Assembly: GCA_028284905.1 (NCBI GenBank)
Contig: JANQQU010000033.1
Coordinates: 1-64,000 of the forward strand
Source: Calditrichia bacterium
Lineage (GTDB): Bacteria > Calditrichota > Calditrichia > RBG-13-44-9 > J075
Direction of reading: 5' to 3'
Length of the DNA: 64,000 bases
Each line of letters starts with the position of its first letter. Position 1 is the first letter of the stretch. The notes below the pieces were generated by a model. It made no database searches. It was not told the origin of the DNA and saw only the letters and a list, made by a program, of their open reading frames with translations. A program made the translations under genes and the position numbers. This document shows, piece after piece, positions 41,919 through 50,867 of the stretch.

Positions 41919-43232
41919 TTGAAAAAACGCGATAAATTTTCCACGACAATCGGTTTCATACTCAGTGCAGCCGGTGCAGCAATTGGCCTCGGCAATCTTT
42001 GGATGTTCCCCTGGCGACTCGGTCAATATGGCGGTGCCGCATTTCTGCTGCCCTATCTCTTCTTCGTTTACATTTTAGGTACCACCGGACTAATGGGCGA
42101 ATTTGGCTTAGGGCGCTGGGGCCAGAAGGGCGCTATTGGTGCCTATGGTAAAGTGCTCCGGGAAAAGGGAAAACATTTTGGGCGATTCATTGGCGCCTAC
42201 CCGGTAACCGTTACCTGGGGAATTCTTCTTTTTTACGCGATAGTCACCGGCTGGATACTGAATTATGTAATTGCCTCCTTTAGCGGCGCGTTTTATGAAA
42301 GCGGTGAAGTTGGTGCCTATTTTGGGCAACTGGCCGGGCAGCCCGCTAGTATTATTTGGCAAACCCTGGCGCTCTTATCCGCATTAGGTATTGTCATCTT
42401 CGGCATTGCCGGTGGTATCGAGCGCGCCAATAAAGTAATCATGCCGATACTCATCGGCCTCTTTATTTTGCTGGTAATTCGTTCCGTTACCCTCCCGGGG
42501 GCGATGGCAGGAATTGAATATATTCTCGTGCCGGACTGGTCCTACTTACTGCAGCCGATCACCTGGGGAATGGCACTCGGACAGGCGTTTTTCACCGTTT
42601 CCCTGAGTGGTGCCGGAATGGTGGTATTTGGTAGCTATTTAAAAGATAGCACGGACATTCCCGCTTCGGCATTAAAAATGGTCACGCTCGATACTGCCGC
42701 TGCCCTGCTAGCTGCTTTGATAATCATGCCCGCCGTATTCGCCTATGGCCTGGATCCGGCCGCCGGACCGCCGCTGCTGTTTATTACCATGCCGGAGATT
42801 TTCCGCAGCATGCCTTTGGGCGAATTTTTCCGGGTGCTCTTCTTTATCAGTATCTTTCTCGCCGCGATATCTTCCCTGATCAGCATGATGGAAGTTGTGG
42901 TAGAAGGCGTCATGGATCAATTTAAGTGGGCCCGGGCAAAGAGTGTCACCATCGTTGCGCTCACATCTTTAGTTTGCGGACTCCCACTGGCAATTGACAT
43001 GAGTCGGTTTACCGCTTTCGTAGACTTAATCACTATCTACCTCGCCCCCGCTGGGGCAACCCTGGCAGCGATTTTCTTTTTCTGGATTTTTGGCGTCGAT
43101 AATGCCCGGAAGGAGATTAACCGGGGGGCAGAAAAACCGGTTGGTTCCTGGTGGAATCCCGTAGCGAAATATTTCTTTGTTGGTGTTGCCATCCTGATCG
43201 TCATTTTGCAAATTGCATATGGGGTTGGGTAA
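41919..43232 (+). CDS. Sodium:neurotransmitter symporter (NSS/LeuT family)
   Basis: The 437-aa transporter starts at a TTG, with AAAAGGATAAATT upstream. It has GFILSAAGAAIGLGNLWMFPW (helix 1 with the unwound Gly and Na+ sites), a GGAAFLLPYLFF helix 2, QAFFTVSLSGAGMVVFGSYL (helix 6 substrate region), and ALIIMPAVFAYGL. About 11 helices are present, which is usual for bacterial NSS members. It imports an amino acid or amine with Na+. A separate promoter from the SSS gene is likely because 260 bp of repeats intervene. Confidence 0.92.
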   Translation: MKKRDKFSTTIGFILSAAGAAIGLGNLWMFPWRLGQYGGAAFLLPYLFFVYILGTTGLMGEFGLGRWGQKGAIGAYGKVLREKGKHFGRFIGAYPVTVTWGILLFYAIVTGWILNYVIASFSGAFYESGEVGAYFGQLAGQPASIIWQTLALLSALGIVIFGIAGGIERANKVIMPILIGLFILLVIRSVTLPGAMAGIEYILVPDWSYLLQPITWGMALGQAFFTVSLSGAGMVVFGSYLKDSTDIPASALKMVTLDTAAALLAALIIMPAVFAYGLDPAAGPPLLFITMPEIFRSMPLGEFFRVLFFISIFLAAISSLISMMEVVVEGVMDQFKWARAKSVTIVALTSLVCGLPLAIDMSRFTAFVDLITIYLAPAGATLAAIFFFWIFGVDNARKEINRGAEKPVGSWWNPVAKYFFVGVAILIVILQIAYGVG

Positions 43233-43336
43233 AATCGGTCGTCGGTTGTTGGTCGTTCGACGTTCGCCGTAGAGAAAATTCATGAATTTTCTCTACAAAA
43301 AAACCCAAAAACAAAAACCGAAAACCCAAAAAACAT

Positions 43337-43984
43337 ATGGATCGATCCTTAAACAAATTATTTCCGGAAATTTCCGTGCAGCAACGGCGGCAATTAACCC
43401 AGTACTGTGCCCTGCTGCAGGAATGGAATCAGCGCGTCAACCTGGTTTCCCGAAGAGATGTCGATCAGCTTTACGAGCACCATATCCTTCCTTCAATCAT
43501 TCCGCTTCGTTTTATCGAGATTCCTGCTGATGCGCAAATCCTCGACATTGGCAGCGGTGGTGGTCTTCCTGCCATCCCCCTGAAGATAATGCGCCCCGAT
43601 CTAAACATCGTTATGAACGATTCCATCCGAAAAAAAGCGATCTTTTTGAAGCATGTGATCCGCGAATTGCAACTTTCCGGCATCACCATAGTAAACGAAA
43701 GAATAGAAAAAGTACATGAAAATTTTGATCTTACGAAAAAATTTGATATAATAATTGCCAGAGCAGTCGGAAAAATCGACTTATTGATAGATTGGGGAAT
43801 TCCCTACTTAAAATCCGGTGGTCACTTTCTGTTATGGAAAGGATTATCGGATTTGCCGGATTTACAGGCAAGCGCACCTCCACCACACTTTCGTTACGAG
43901 ATTTATGAAGTGCCCCCGGCTTACCAGAAGCTATCTGCGAAGCTGATGGAATTGCGCTGGTTTGAAATCTATCCAGTTCCCTGA
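43337..43984 (+). CDS. rsmG: 16S rRNA (guanine-527-N7) methyltransferase
   Basis: The 215 aa show the family start LTQYCALLQEWNQRVNLVSRRD and HHILPSI, the SAM motif ILDIGSGGGLPAIPLKI, then IIARAVGKIDLLIDW and GGHFLLWKG. It methylates G527 of 16S rRNA. It is not beside gidA or parAB here, unlike in many bacteria. There is no strong ribosome site, but the length and start agree with the family. Residue order is complete. Confidence 0.92.
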   Translation: MDRSLNKLFPEISVQQRRQLTQYCALLQEWNQRVNLVSRRDVDQLYEHHILPSIIPLRFIEIPADAQILDIGSGGGLPAIPLKIMRPDLNIVMNDSIRKKAIFLKHVIRELQLSGITIVNERIEKVHENFDLTKKFDIIIARAVGKIDLLIDWGIPYLKSGGHFLLWKGLSDLPDLQASAPPPHFRYEIYEVPPAYQKLSAKLMELRWFEIYPVP

Positions 43985-44151
43985 TTTTGGTCTTTGAGAA
44001 CACATCGCCATTCATATCTCGCTAATGCGTTTCCCCTCTCATTTATATTCTGTTACAATTCCTTTCATGCTGGTAAATATTATTTGGCAATTTTATATTC
44101 GTAAAATCGTCAACCATTAGTGAATGATATGAATTCAGTTTGGGAAAAACT

Positions 44152-45381
44152 ATGTCTGTAGATGCAATACGTTCCTATTTCGAAGGTTATCCCTGGTGGG
44201 CTTATAGCGGTACTGTCGTGCTGGTTTCATTCTTGTTGAGCTGGCTGGTTTTTGTCATTACCCGTCGCTATCTGATTCGGGCACTCTCGAATTTAACCCG
44301 GCGCAGCGAAAGCACTTTCGATGATGCGGTTCTGGAGAATGTTATCTCCAACCGCCTGGCGCATATCGCCCCTGTACTGGTGCTCTATGCCATGTTGTAT
44401 TGGGTGCCGGAAATTACTTTCTGGGCCCGGCCGTTGTTACTGGCGGTAATCGTTTTGATTATCCTGTTGTCTATCGGCGCCTTTCTTAACCAGACGACAG
44501 ATTTTCTTCAGCAGAAGAGCTACTTTCGCGATAAACCGGTGAAGAGCTACGGGCAGGTGCTGAAGTTGCTTATTTACCTGCTTGGCACCATCATTATTGT
44601 CGGTATTGTCACCAACAGTTCTCCGCTGACATTGCTGAGCGGACTTGGTGCAATGACCGCTGTACTGCTTTTCATCTTCCGCGATACAATCCTTTCCCTC
44701 ATCGCCAGTATTCAAATTACTGCATACGACCTGGTACGGGTGGGCGACTGGATAGAGGTCCGTAAATATGGCGCGGACGGCGATGTGATTGACATTTCTC
44801 TGCATACGGTGAAAATACAAAACTGGGATAAAACCATCACCATTATCCCAACCCATAAACTGATCGACGAAACTTTTATCAACTGGCGGGGGATGCAGCA
44901 AAGTGGGGGACGGCGCATTAAACGCGCTATCCATATTGACATTAACAGCATTCAAATTTGTGATGAAAGGATGCTAGAGGAATTCAGGAAGATCCGCCTA
45001 ATTACTGAGTATATCGAAAGTAAAGAGAAGGAGATCGATGACCATAACCAAGCATTAGACATTGATGGTGGCGTAAAGGTAAACGGCCGGCGTTTGACTA
45101 ATATAGGCACTTTTCGCGCCTACGTAACGGCGTACCTGCGCAATCATGAGCGGATCAATCATGATCTGACGTTTTTGATTCGGCAACTCCCGCCCGGAAA
45201 CATGGGAGTGCCAATCGAGGTATATGTATTTACGAATGATACGGTCTGGGCAAATTACGAGGCTATCCAGGCAGATATTTTTGACCATCTGCTATCGATT
45301 GTGCCGGAATTCGGCTTACGGGTCTTTCAGGATCCGTCCGGAATGGATTTCCGCAATATCAGCCAGCAACCTTCGGCTTAA
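44152..45381 (+). CDS. YbdG-like MscS-family mechanosensitive channel
   Basis: The ATG at 44152 gives about 409 aa; a TTG at 44140 is in frame. Helices lie near residues 15-35, 65-82, 92-110, 130-150 and 155-180. The pore helix and MscS beta-domain are visible: SGLGAMTAVLLFIFRDTILSL, DLVRVGDWIEV, GDVIDISLHTVKIQNWD and IPTHKLIDE. The length and the C-terminal part (YVTAYLRNHERINHD, LPPGNMGVPIEVYVF) resemble E. coli YbdG rather than the 286-aa MscS. It releases solutes under membrane tension. Confidence 0.88.
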   Translation: MSVDAIRSYFEGYPWWAYSGTVVLVSFLLSWLVFVITRRYLIRALSNLTRRSESTFDDAVLENVISNRLAHIAPVLVLYAMLYWVPEITFWARPLLLAVIVLIILLSIGAFLNQTTDFLQQKSYFRDKPVKSYGQVLKLLIYLLGTIIIVGIVTNSSPLTLLSGLGAMTAVLLFIFRDTILSLIASIQITAYDLVRVGDWIEVRKYGADGDVIDISLHTVKIQNWDKTITIIPTHKLIDETFINWRGMQQSGGRRIKRAIHIDINSIQICDERMLEEFRKIRLITEYIESKEKEIDDHNQALDIDGGVKVNGRRLTNIGTFRAYVTAYLRNHERINHDLTFLIRQLPPGNMGVPIEVYVFTNDTVWANYEAIQADIFDHLLSIVPEFGLRVFQDPSGMDFRNISQQPSA

Positions 45382-45567
45382 GCGGATATTGGCACTGCTG
45401 TACCGCAGCAGAATTCCCTGGAAACCCCTCAACAATAAGGATGTTGGAAAGATCGCGTTTTTGCGCGGTGTGTTGTTCAGCAAACGGATGCTGATGAATT
45501 TTCATGCAAGCTATTGACATAATCATTCAAAATCCGTACTCTTAACCGAACGAAGGACCGGAGTTAT

Positions 45568-46176
45568 ATGAAGATTACAGAAGTTCAGTTGGAAACACAC
45601 CGCCTGGCAGAAATGAAGACATTCTATACAGAAACACTGGGACTACCGTTGGTACATGCCAATGCGCGTTCCTTTATTGTGCGTGCCGGAAATTCCAAAC
45701 TGAAGTTTTCCCAAACGAAAACTGAAGAGCCGGTATATCATTTTGCATTCAATATTCCTGAGAATAAAATTCAGGAAGCAAAAGACTGGCTGAACGGGCG
45801 CGCAGCGTTGATCGAAAAAGACGGCAAAGACCTTTTTCACTTTGAAGATTGGAATGCCGATGCTGTATATTTTCTCGATCCGGCGGGCAATATTGTGGAA
45901 TTAATTGCCCGGCATACGCTGAAGAATGCTTCCAACGCACCTTTTTCCAGCGACAGTATTTTATCGATCAGTGAGATCGGTTATGTTGTGGAAGAAGACG
46001 TGCGCCTCTTCTCGGAACATATTAAAGCAGAGCTTAATCTGAAGCTTTATTCTGGTGACGAGAAATCATTTTCTGCACTTGGCGATGAAGAAGGATTGGT
46101 TATCGTGGTTCCGGCTGGCCGGACATGGTATCCGACCAACATAGTTGCGGAGAGTTTTAAAGTGGCACTGATGTAA
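45568..46176 (+). CDS. Glyoxalase/VOC-family protein
   Basis: This 202-aa vicinal-oxygen-chelate protein has an N-terminal glyoxalase module (MKTFYTETLGLPLVHAN, VYFLDPAGNIVELIARH) and a more diverged C-terminal half (VRLFSEHIKAELNLKLYSG). The metal-binding His and Glu are seen in YHFAFNI and NIVELI. GGAGTTAT precedes the ATG. The substrate is unknown; resistance or lyase roles are both possible in this family. Confidence 0.85.
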   Translation: MKITEVQLETHRLAEMKTFYTETLGLPLVHANARSFIVRAGNSKLKFSQTKTEEPVYHFAFNIPENKIQEAKDWLNGRAALIEKDGKDLFHFEDWNADAVYFLDPAGNIVELIARHTLKNASNAPFSSDSILSISEIGYVVEEDVRLFSEHIKAELNLKLYSGDEKSFSALGDEEGLVIVVPAGRTWYPTNIVAESFKVALM

Positions 46177-46334
46177 ACAGAGCTTTTCTTCTGTTTCCAT
46201 TCCTGCCGCCCGCTCCCTGCCCTGCGTTCTTTCTCATTTCATTCACACTCCCCATCTTTGCCATAAATATCCATAGAAAAATGCATCATCCGTCTGCGCT
46301 ATTTTGCGAAGACAATGAGATATCCCGAATAATA

Positions 46335-46545
46335 TTGTATATCAAGTAAATCGCGGGTGCAGGATAGCGAACTGGTGGCGCCTACAAGATCGGCGCTGAT
46401 GCCTTCGGCAGGCAAGTGACAGGCAAAACTCAATGTATATGTGTCATCGCTGTTGAGACAATCAACTGCATTTTTCGGAGCGGCGAAGAGATTTACAGCT
46501 CATGGAGGATTTAAGTGTTTTAAATCCTTCATGAGCTTTTTTTAT
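46335..46545 (+). ncRNA. Candidate structured small RNA
   Basis: About 190 bases upstream of a very strong terminator have no reading frame but many nested pairings: tgccttcggca, gcgcc with ggcgc, ctcaa with ttgag, tgaca with tgtca, and an outer pair gtgcag/ctgcat. A possible promoter (ttgcga and taatat) lies just before. The next plus-strand gene is far away and the next gene reads the other way, so this is a free-standing transcript rather than a leader. It has no tmRNA, RNase P or SRP RNA signature that I can see. A 6S-like RNA is possible but unproven. Confidence 0.42.
46497..46545 (+). terminator. Strong Rho-independent terminator
   Basis: agctcatggaggatttaa (46497-46514) pairs with ttaaatccttcatgagct (46520-46537) through 18 pairs with one G-T, followed by a run of seven T. 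It lies 320 bp after the VOC gene, so it more likely ends a separate small RNA. Confidence 0.85.
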
Positions 46546-46551
46546 TAATAA

Positions 46552-46770
46552 AGTTCAGAGTTCAGAGTTTAGTGTTCAGAGTTATTTGGTCATCTCCTGG
46601 TTTTATCTGGTTCCCAAACTCCTGAGACTGTGTAAAAAGTCTCTCCAGCTTGGGAACGTAATTTGTGGCGAAACTCCTGTTTCGCGAGCAAACGTTGAAT
46701 GGGAAACAGAGTTTCCCTCATAACTTCATACCCAAACTGGAGTTTGGGAACAAGAGGTGAATAACAGTTA
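46552..46770. repeat. Palindromic GGTTCCCAAACT repeats (copy cluster 2)
   Basis: The cluster starts with ttcagagtt repeats. It then has tcatctcctggtt shared with the cluster at 17393, a ggttcccaaact...gcttgggaac pair, gggaaac/gtttccc (46701-46717) and cccaaact/agtttggg (46731-46748). A short minus-strand open frame here is repeat-derived. Confidence 0.78.
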
Positions 46771-46803
46771 TTGTTTCCTGCCACTTGCCACTTACCACTG
46801 CCA

Positions 46804-47883
46804 TTATTCTTTTCCAGATTTCAACACCACATCTTCCAACCAGCGCAGTTTTGTCTCCAGATATCCTTCGGAATATGGCGCGCTGTTGATCGCTTGATTC
46901 ATTTCCCGAATGCCACCGGTTTCGCTTTTCCGGATGACATGATTACCATCCGGAAATGTTTTGATAGTTAAATTGGCCCCGGGAGTTTTCCCGATGGTTT
47001 TCTGATACAGTCTCATCGTTTTCCGCCAATCAACATTCGTATCTTTTTCCCCAAAAATCGCCAGAACCGGACAGTTAATGGCATTCAGTATTTTTTCAAA
47101 TTCAGGCACGTATACCATTAGCCCGGTTTCTTCATCGACGTTTATTTCTCCGCTGCGAAATTTTTCCTGCTCTCTGCGAAAGCTGACTTCATCAAGTGGC
47201 TTGACATAATTTGTCAGATATTGATAAAACGAGTCATTTCGTAAATTTTCATCTGCGGCTAGATAATCAGCATAACTTCCCCCAAGACGGAGGATATCAA
47301 AACTTTTCTGCCATTCTGCAACAAGCGCTTCCGTTTCTTCAGCACTTCTTCCTTCGATTAAAAAATTTTCCCGGAGTAGATATTTAAAATTTTCTTTGTC
47401 ATCCGTACCGCTGACAGAAATCCAGAATGCAATGGTTGGATCTTTAGAGATTGCCAGCGGGGCAATCCACCCCGCCCTGCTAATGCCCCAAAGCCCAACG
47501 TTTTCGCTCCCGGGGACGTTACGCAATCGTAGTGCTTTTATTGCATCTACAACCTCATTGGCACTGCTGGCAACCGGTTGGTTGATATCAAAATCTCCTT
47601 CACTGGTGCCACATCCCGGTTTGTCCCATATTAAAAAGGAAAAGCCCAGCTGGGCGAACTCAACCCGGAAATTATACCACCAATTACCTTCAACGACATT
47701 GGTACTGCCATACCCATGAACAAAAATGATCAACCCGGATGCAGCTGTTTGACTTGGCACATCTAAAAATCCGCTAAGCTTTTTTCCATTCGATGTAAAT
47801 TCGAAGGGTTCCGTTTTAAAGAGCTCCGAGGCATAGATATTCAGCGATACGATCAATGCAAAAAACAGCGTTCGAACGACCAT
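46804..47883 (-). CDS. Secreted alpha/beta hydrolase
   Basis: The ATG at 47883 gives a signal peptide (MVVRTLFFALIVSLNIYAS) and avoids overlap with the upstream gene; an ATG at 47958 is rejected. Of 359 aa, the core shows FVHGYGSTNVVEG, WDKPGCGTSEGDFD, WGISRAGWIAPLA with the nucleophile Ser, FGEKDTNVDW with the acid, and PDGNHVI with the His. It resembles the family of periplasmic acyl-ester or dienelactone-type hydrolases. It follows the DUF4184 gene by 29 bp. Confidence 0.82.
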   Translation of the reverse strand: MVVRTLFFALIVSLNIYASELFKTEPFEFTSNGKKLSGFLDVPSQTAASGLIIFVHGYGSTNVVEGNWWYNFRVEFAQLGFSFLIWDKPGCGTSEGDFDINQPVASSANEVVDAIKALRLRNVPGSENVGLWGISRAGWIAPLAISKDPTIAFWISVSGTDDKENFKYLLRENFLIEGRSAEETEALVAEWQKSFDILRLGGSYADYLAADENLRNDSFYQYLTNYVKPLDEVSFRREQEKFRSGEINVDEETGLMVYVPEFEKILNAINCPVLAIFGEKDTNVDWRKTMRLYQKTIGKTPGANLTIKTFPDGNHVIRKSETGGIREMNQAINSAPYSEGYLETKLRWLEDVVLKSGKE

Positions 47884-47912
47884 TTTGCTTATCCCTGTTT
47901 TTAGTAGATTAA

Positions 47913-48650
47913 TTATTGCCGCCGCATTATCACTTTTCGTAACTGCGTTACTTGCCAACCAGCGCTAAAAATTAACAATATTACGCAAAGAATCGTCAGA
48001 CTTACAACGACCATGCTCCCAAAAAAGTAATACCAATTATCATGAAAACTTAAAATGGCAAAGGCCAGCCCACAACAGCCGGATGTCAACAAACATCCCA
48101 GCCAGAAATATTGTTGGGTACTACTATAAAAAATGGTCGACTGGGCTTTCCGGTGGGCCGGTGTATTTTTATACCACTGCTGTACCCAAATTGCCAAAAG
48201 GCTTAAACCGGCAGCAGAGTTAAGAAATTGTGCCAATTGATAGGGAAGAAAATCATTGAGAATCCGCCAGGAAAAGATATCCCACCAGATATGCGTCAGT
48301 GCACCCAGCCCCAGGGAGAGAACAACCTTAAGCTGTACGGACAGGTCGAAAAATGGTGGTGGCGCCGGCAATTTGCTGATTCGTGCCTGCAGATTCTCCG
48401 GCAAAAGCTGCACCAGCGACTGGCGAACAAGCAGGTTGTATATCCAGAATACCACCATTCCAACCGGAATCGCGTAATAAATGATACCAGAGAATCTATG
48501 AGTTTTATGACGGCTAATATCGACGAAAGATAAGAAATAATGAAAATCCGGGGCCATGCTGCCAATAATGAGCGCAGAAAAGATCAGCCAGCGGGAAAAG
48601 TATTTTTGCAACGGCCACACCGCCGCCACATGTGAAACTGTAAAAGGCAT
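47913..48650 (-). CDS. DUF4184 membrane protein
   Basis: The 245-aa protein starts MPFTVSHVAAVWPLQKYFSRWL, the typical DUF4184 opening, and continues GSMAPDFHYFL and ALTHIWWDIFSW. The conserved His/Asp residues are reminiscent of membrane metal-dependent hydrolases (YdjM-like). Five to six membrane helices are seen. CTGGAGTTTTA precedes the ATG. The function is unknown. It is probably cotranscribed with the downstream hydrolase. Confidence 0.82.
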   Translation of the reverse strand: MPFTVSHVAAVWPLQKYFSRWLIFSALIIGSMAPDFHYFLSFVDISRHKTHRFSGIIYYAIPVGMVVFWIYNLLVRQSLVQLLPENLQARISKLPAPPPFFDLSVQLKVVLSLGLGALTHIWWDIFSWRILNDFLPYQLAQFLNSAAGLSLLAIWVQQWYKNTPAHRKAQSTIFYSSTQQYFWLGCLLTSGCCGLAFAILSFHDNWYYFFGSMVVVSLTILCVILLIFSAGWQVTQLRKVIMRRQ

Positions 48651-48796
48651 TAAAACTCCAGTTTAAATTCGTTTAAAACATAGAGTCAATAAAACGCCAA
48701 AAATCTTAATTTGTTTGAAAAATATCATCTGATGGGAAAGCAGAAACAGAATGGGCAGTTTTGATCAAACTGCCGGGGAGGTTTCAGTCAAAAAGC

Positions 48797-49168
48797 TTAG
48801 GCAGACTTTAATAATTTATCTTTCAAGTTCTGAAAATCTATTGGCTTAGTTAGATAATCATCACAGCCATATTCACGGGCCTGCTCGTAGTAGTTATCAT
48901 TATCGTAAGCGGTTATCATAAACACTTTCATTTCCGAATAGTGCTCCTTGATACTCTTTAATAATTCCAATCCATCCATTCCAGGCATATTGATATCGGA
49001 TAATACATGAACAATACTGTCTGCGTCGTTTTCTTCCAAAAATTTTAACGCATCTTCCCCGGAATGTGCAAAATCCATAGAAATTTGCCCGTTTCGTAAT
49101 TCCCGGCGAAACCGCTGCCGAAAAAGGTGTTGAACATCTAATTCGTCGTCAACAATCAAAATTCTCAT
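48797..49168 (-). CDS. Single-domain response regulator
   Basis: This 123-aa receiver domain stands alone: LIVDDELDVQHLF with the acid pair, VLSDINMPGMDG with the phosphorylated Asp, ITAYDND with the switch Thr, and YLTKPID with the Lys. AAGGTTAGAT precedes the ATG. No kinase is adjacent. The hybrid kinases elsewhere in the window are possible but unproven partners. It is divergent from the haem operon. Confidence 0.9.
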   Translation of the reverse strand: MRILIVDDELDVQHLFRQRFRRELRNGQISMDFAHSGEDALKFLEENDADSIVHVLSDINMPGMDGLELLKSIKEHYSEMKVFMITAYDNDNYYEQAREYGCDDYLTKPIDFQNLKDKLLKSA

Positions 49169-49598
49169 ATCTAACCTTGTGGCATGAAGATAGATGAAAA
49201 GTTATTTGTCTATTCCCTCCGTTATCAATATAATAAAATCTATTAGCCTTTTTAAACAAAAAATGCACATGCGAGTAAAATATTCACACCCTTGTCAGTA
49301 GAGGCCTTCCCGGGCTCTTCACTGCAATTTTTGAGAAAGAATTATCATCCAGAGAAGTTTCATATTGGAAAAATGAAATTCCATTGTGAAAAATGGCAAA
49401 AACGTGGCAGGGTTTTCTCAGTGTTTGCTACAACGATCAAAACACTTCTAAAATGTTAAAAAGAAATGCTTTACAACCTTTTAATACCAGGCTTCAAATT
49501 TGTTTTGACGAATTGGCGCCATTTTTGCGATAAAACGGAGTCCAGTGGATAGGGTTGTAATGAGCAAATAGTTGTGGTTAAAAAAAGATCGGATCTTC
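49169..49598 (+). promoter_or_regulatory. Upstream region and likely promoter of the haem operon
   Basis: The 430-bp gap has no gene. TTGACG (49505-49510) and GATAAA (49529-49534), 18 bp apart, are a plausible sigma-70-type promoter about 65 bp before hemA. ccatt...aatgg type short palindromes lie farther up (about 49380-49397). Confidence 0.45.
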
Positions 49599-50864
49599 AT
49601 GAGCTTACCGCTGTATTGTATTTTTGGTGTGAGTCATCATTCTGCACCGGTTGAAGTTAGAAGCAGAGTAGCCATTCCGCAGGAAAATTTAGATGAGATT
49701 CTCAATTCACTTGCTGCAATGGAAATCATCGATGAAGTTTGCATAATCACCACCTGCAACCGCACTGAATATCATTTCGCAACCAAATGTGTCAATGGGC
49801 TGTTATACCGCCTGAAATCGTTTCTCCGTTCTCGCTTTCCGGCACTATCCCCGGAAGACTTCCAATCGTTTTTTTTCTATCAGGAAACCACGGCCGTCAA
49901 TCACCTTTTCCGGGTGACGGCCGGACTGGAATCTATGATTCTTGGCGAGCCGCAGATTGTCTGCCAGGTAAAAAAGTCGCTTCAAGATGCAGAGAATGCC
50001 GGCACGGTGGGAGAAGTTTTACGGAAAGTTTTTCAGATGGCCTTCCATTTTTCCAAGCGGGTAAGGAATGAAACCGCTATTGCCCGGGGAGCGATTAGTG
50101 TCGGGTATGCTGCCATCGAATCCCTTCAGACTTGTGAAAATGGATTTTCAGATAAAACTGCCCTGGTAATTGGTGCGGGAGAAACCGGAGAACTGCTTGC
50201 CGGCTACCTCTATAAAAAAGGAATTAAACGATTAATAATTACCAATCGCACTTTTTCCAAGGCAACGGCGGTGGCGCAGGAATATCACGGAGAAGCAATT
50301 CCTTTCAGCGATTTTCCCAAAGTGCTCGCAGATGTAGATTTTATTTTAGGCTCGACCAGTTCCCCGCAAGCGGTTCTTGGGAAAGATACCGTTTCCGCAA
50401 TAATGACCAGCCGCCCAGAACGCCCCCTCACGCTCATCGATCTTGCTATTCCCCGGGATTTCGATCCCTCGATCAGCACACTTCCCAATACCACCCTTAT
50501 CGATTTAGATTACCTGCAACAAGTGGTGAATCGTAACCGCCGCAATCGTCAGCAAGAGATGCCCGCGGTAGATCGCATCATCGCAGAAGGCATTGAAAAA
50601 TACCTGGATTGGCAGCATGAGATAATGCTAAAACCGCTGATTATCGATTTACGGCAAAAGTTTGAGACCATAAGAAATGTCGAACTGCAGAAGCATCTCC
50701 ATCGCTCGACCAAAGACGAATACGAGAAGATCGAAATGGCCACCCGGGGGATGCTCAACAAAATATTGCATCTTCCCCTGTTAAAACTTCGAGATTTCAA
50801 TGTGGATCCTGTAAATCCGGACAAACGCATAAAATTAGTACGGGATATTTTTGACCTGGAGTAA
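49599..50864 (+). CDS. hemA: Glutamyl-tRNA reductase
   Basis: It reduces glutamyl-tRNA to glutamate-1-semialdehyde, the first step of the C5 haem pathway. The ATG at 49599 (MSLPLYCIFGVSHHSAPVEVR) fits the family; a TTG at 49572 would add an odd tail. Seen are IITTCNRTEYH with the catalytic Cys, ESMILGEPQIVCQVK, the NADPH domain VIGAGETGELLAGYL, and TNRTFSKATAVAQEYHG. The dimerisation helices end the 421-aa protein. It is first of eight genes; hemC-D follows after three bases. Confidence 0.95.
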   Translation: MSLPLYCIFGVSHHSAPVEVRSRVAIPQENLDEILNSLAAMEIIDEVCIITTCNRTEYHFATKCVNGLLYRLKSFLRSRFPALSPEDFQSFFFYQETTAVNHLFRVTAGLESMILGEPQIVCQVKKSLQDAENAGTVGEVLRKVFQMAFHFSKRVRNETAIARGAISVGYAAIESLQTCENGFSDKTALVIGAGETGELLAGYLYKKGIKRLIITNRTFSKATAVAQEYHGEAIPFSDFPKVLADVDFILGSTSSPQAVLGKDTVSAIMTSRPERPLTLIDLAIPRDFDPSISTLPNTTLIDLDYLQQVVNRNRRNRQQEMPAVDRIIAEGIEKYLDWQHEIMLKPLIIDLRQKFETIRNVELQKHLHRSTKDEYEKIEMATRGMLNKILHLPLLKLRDFNVDPVNPDKRIKLVRDIFDLE

Positions 50865-50867
50865 AAA

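Noticed and set aside
46335..46545. tmRNA, RNase P RNA, SRP RNA or riboswitch
   Set aside because: None of their conserved cores or a CCA end is seen, and no downstream gene on that strand could be controlled.
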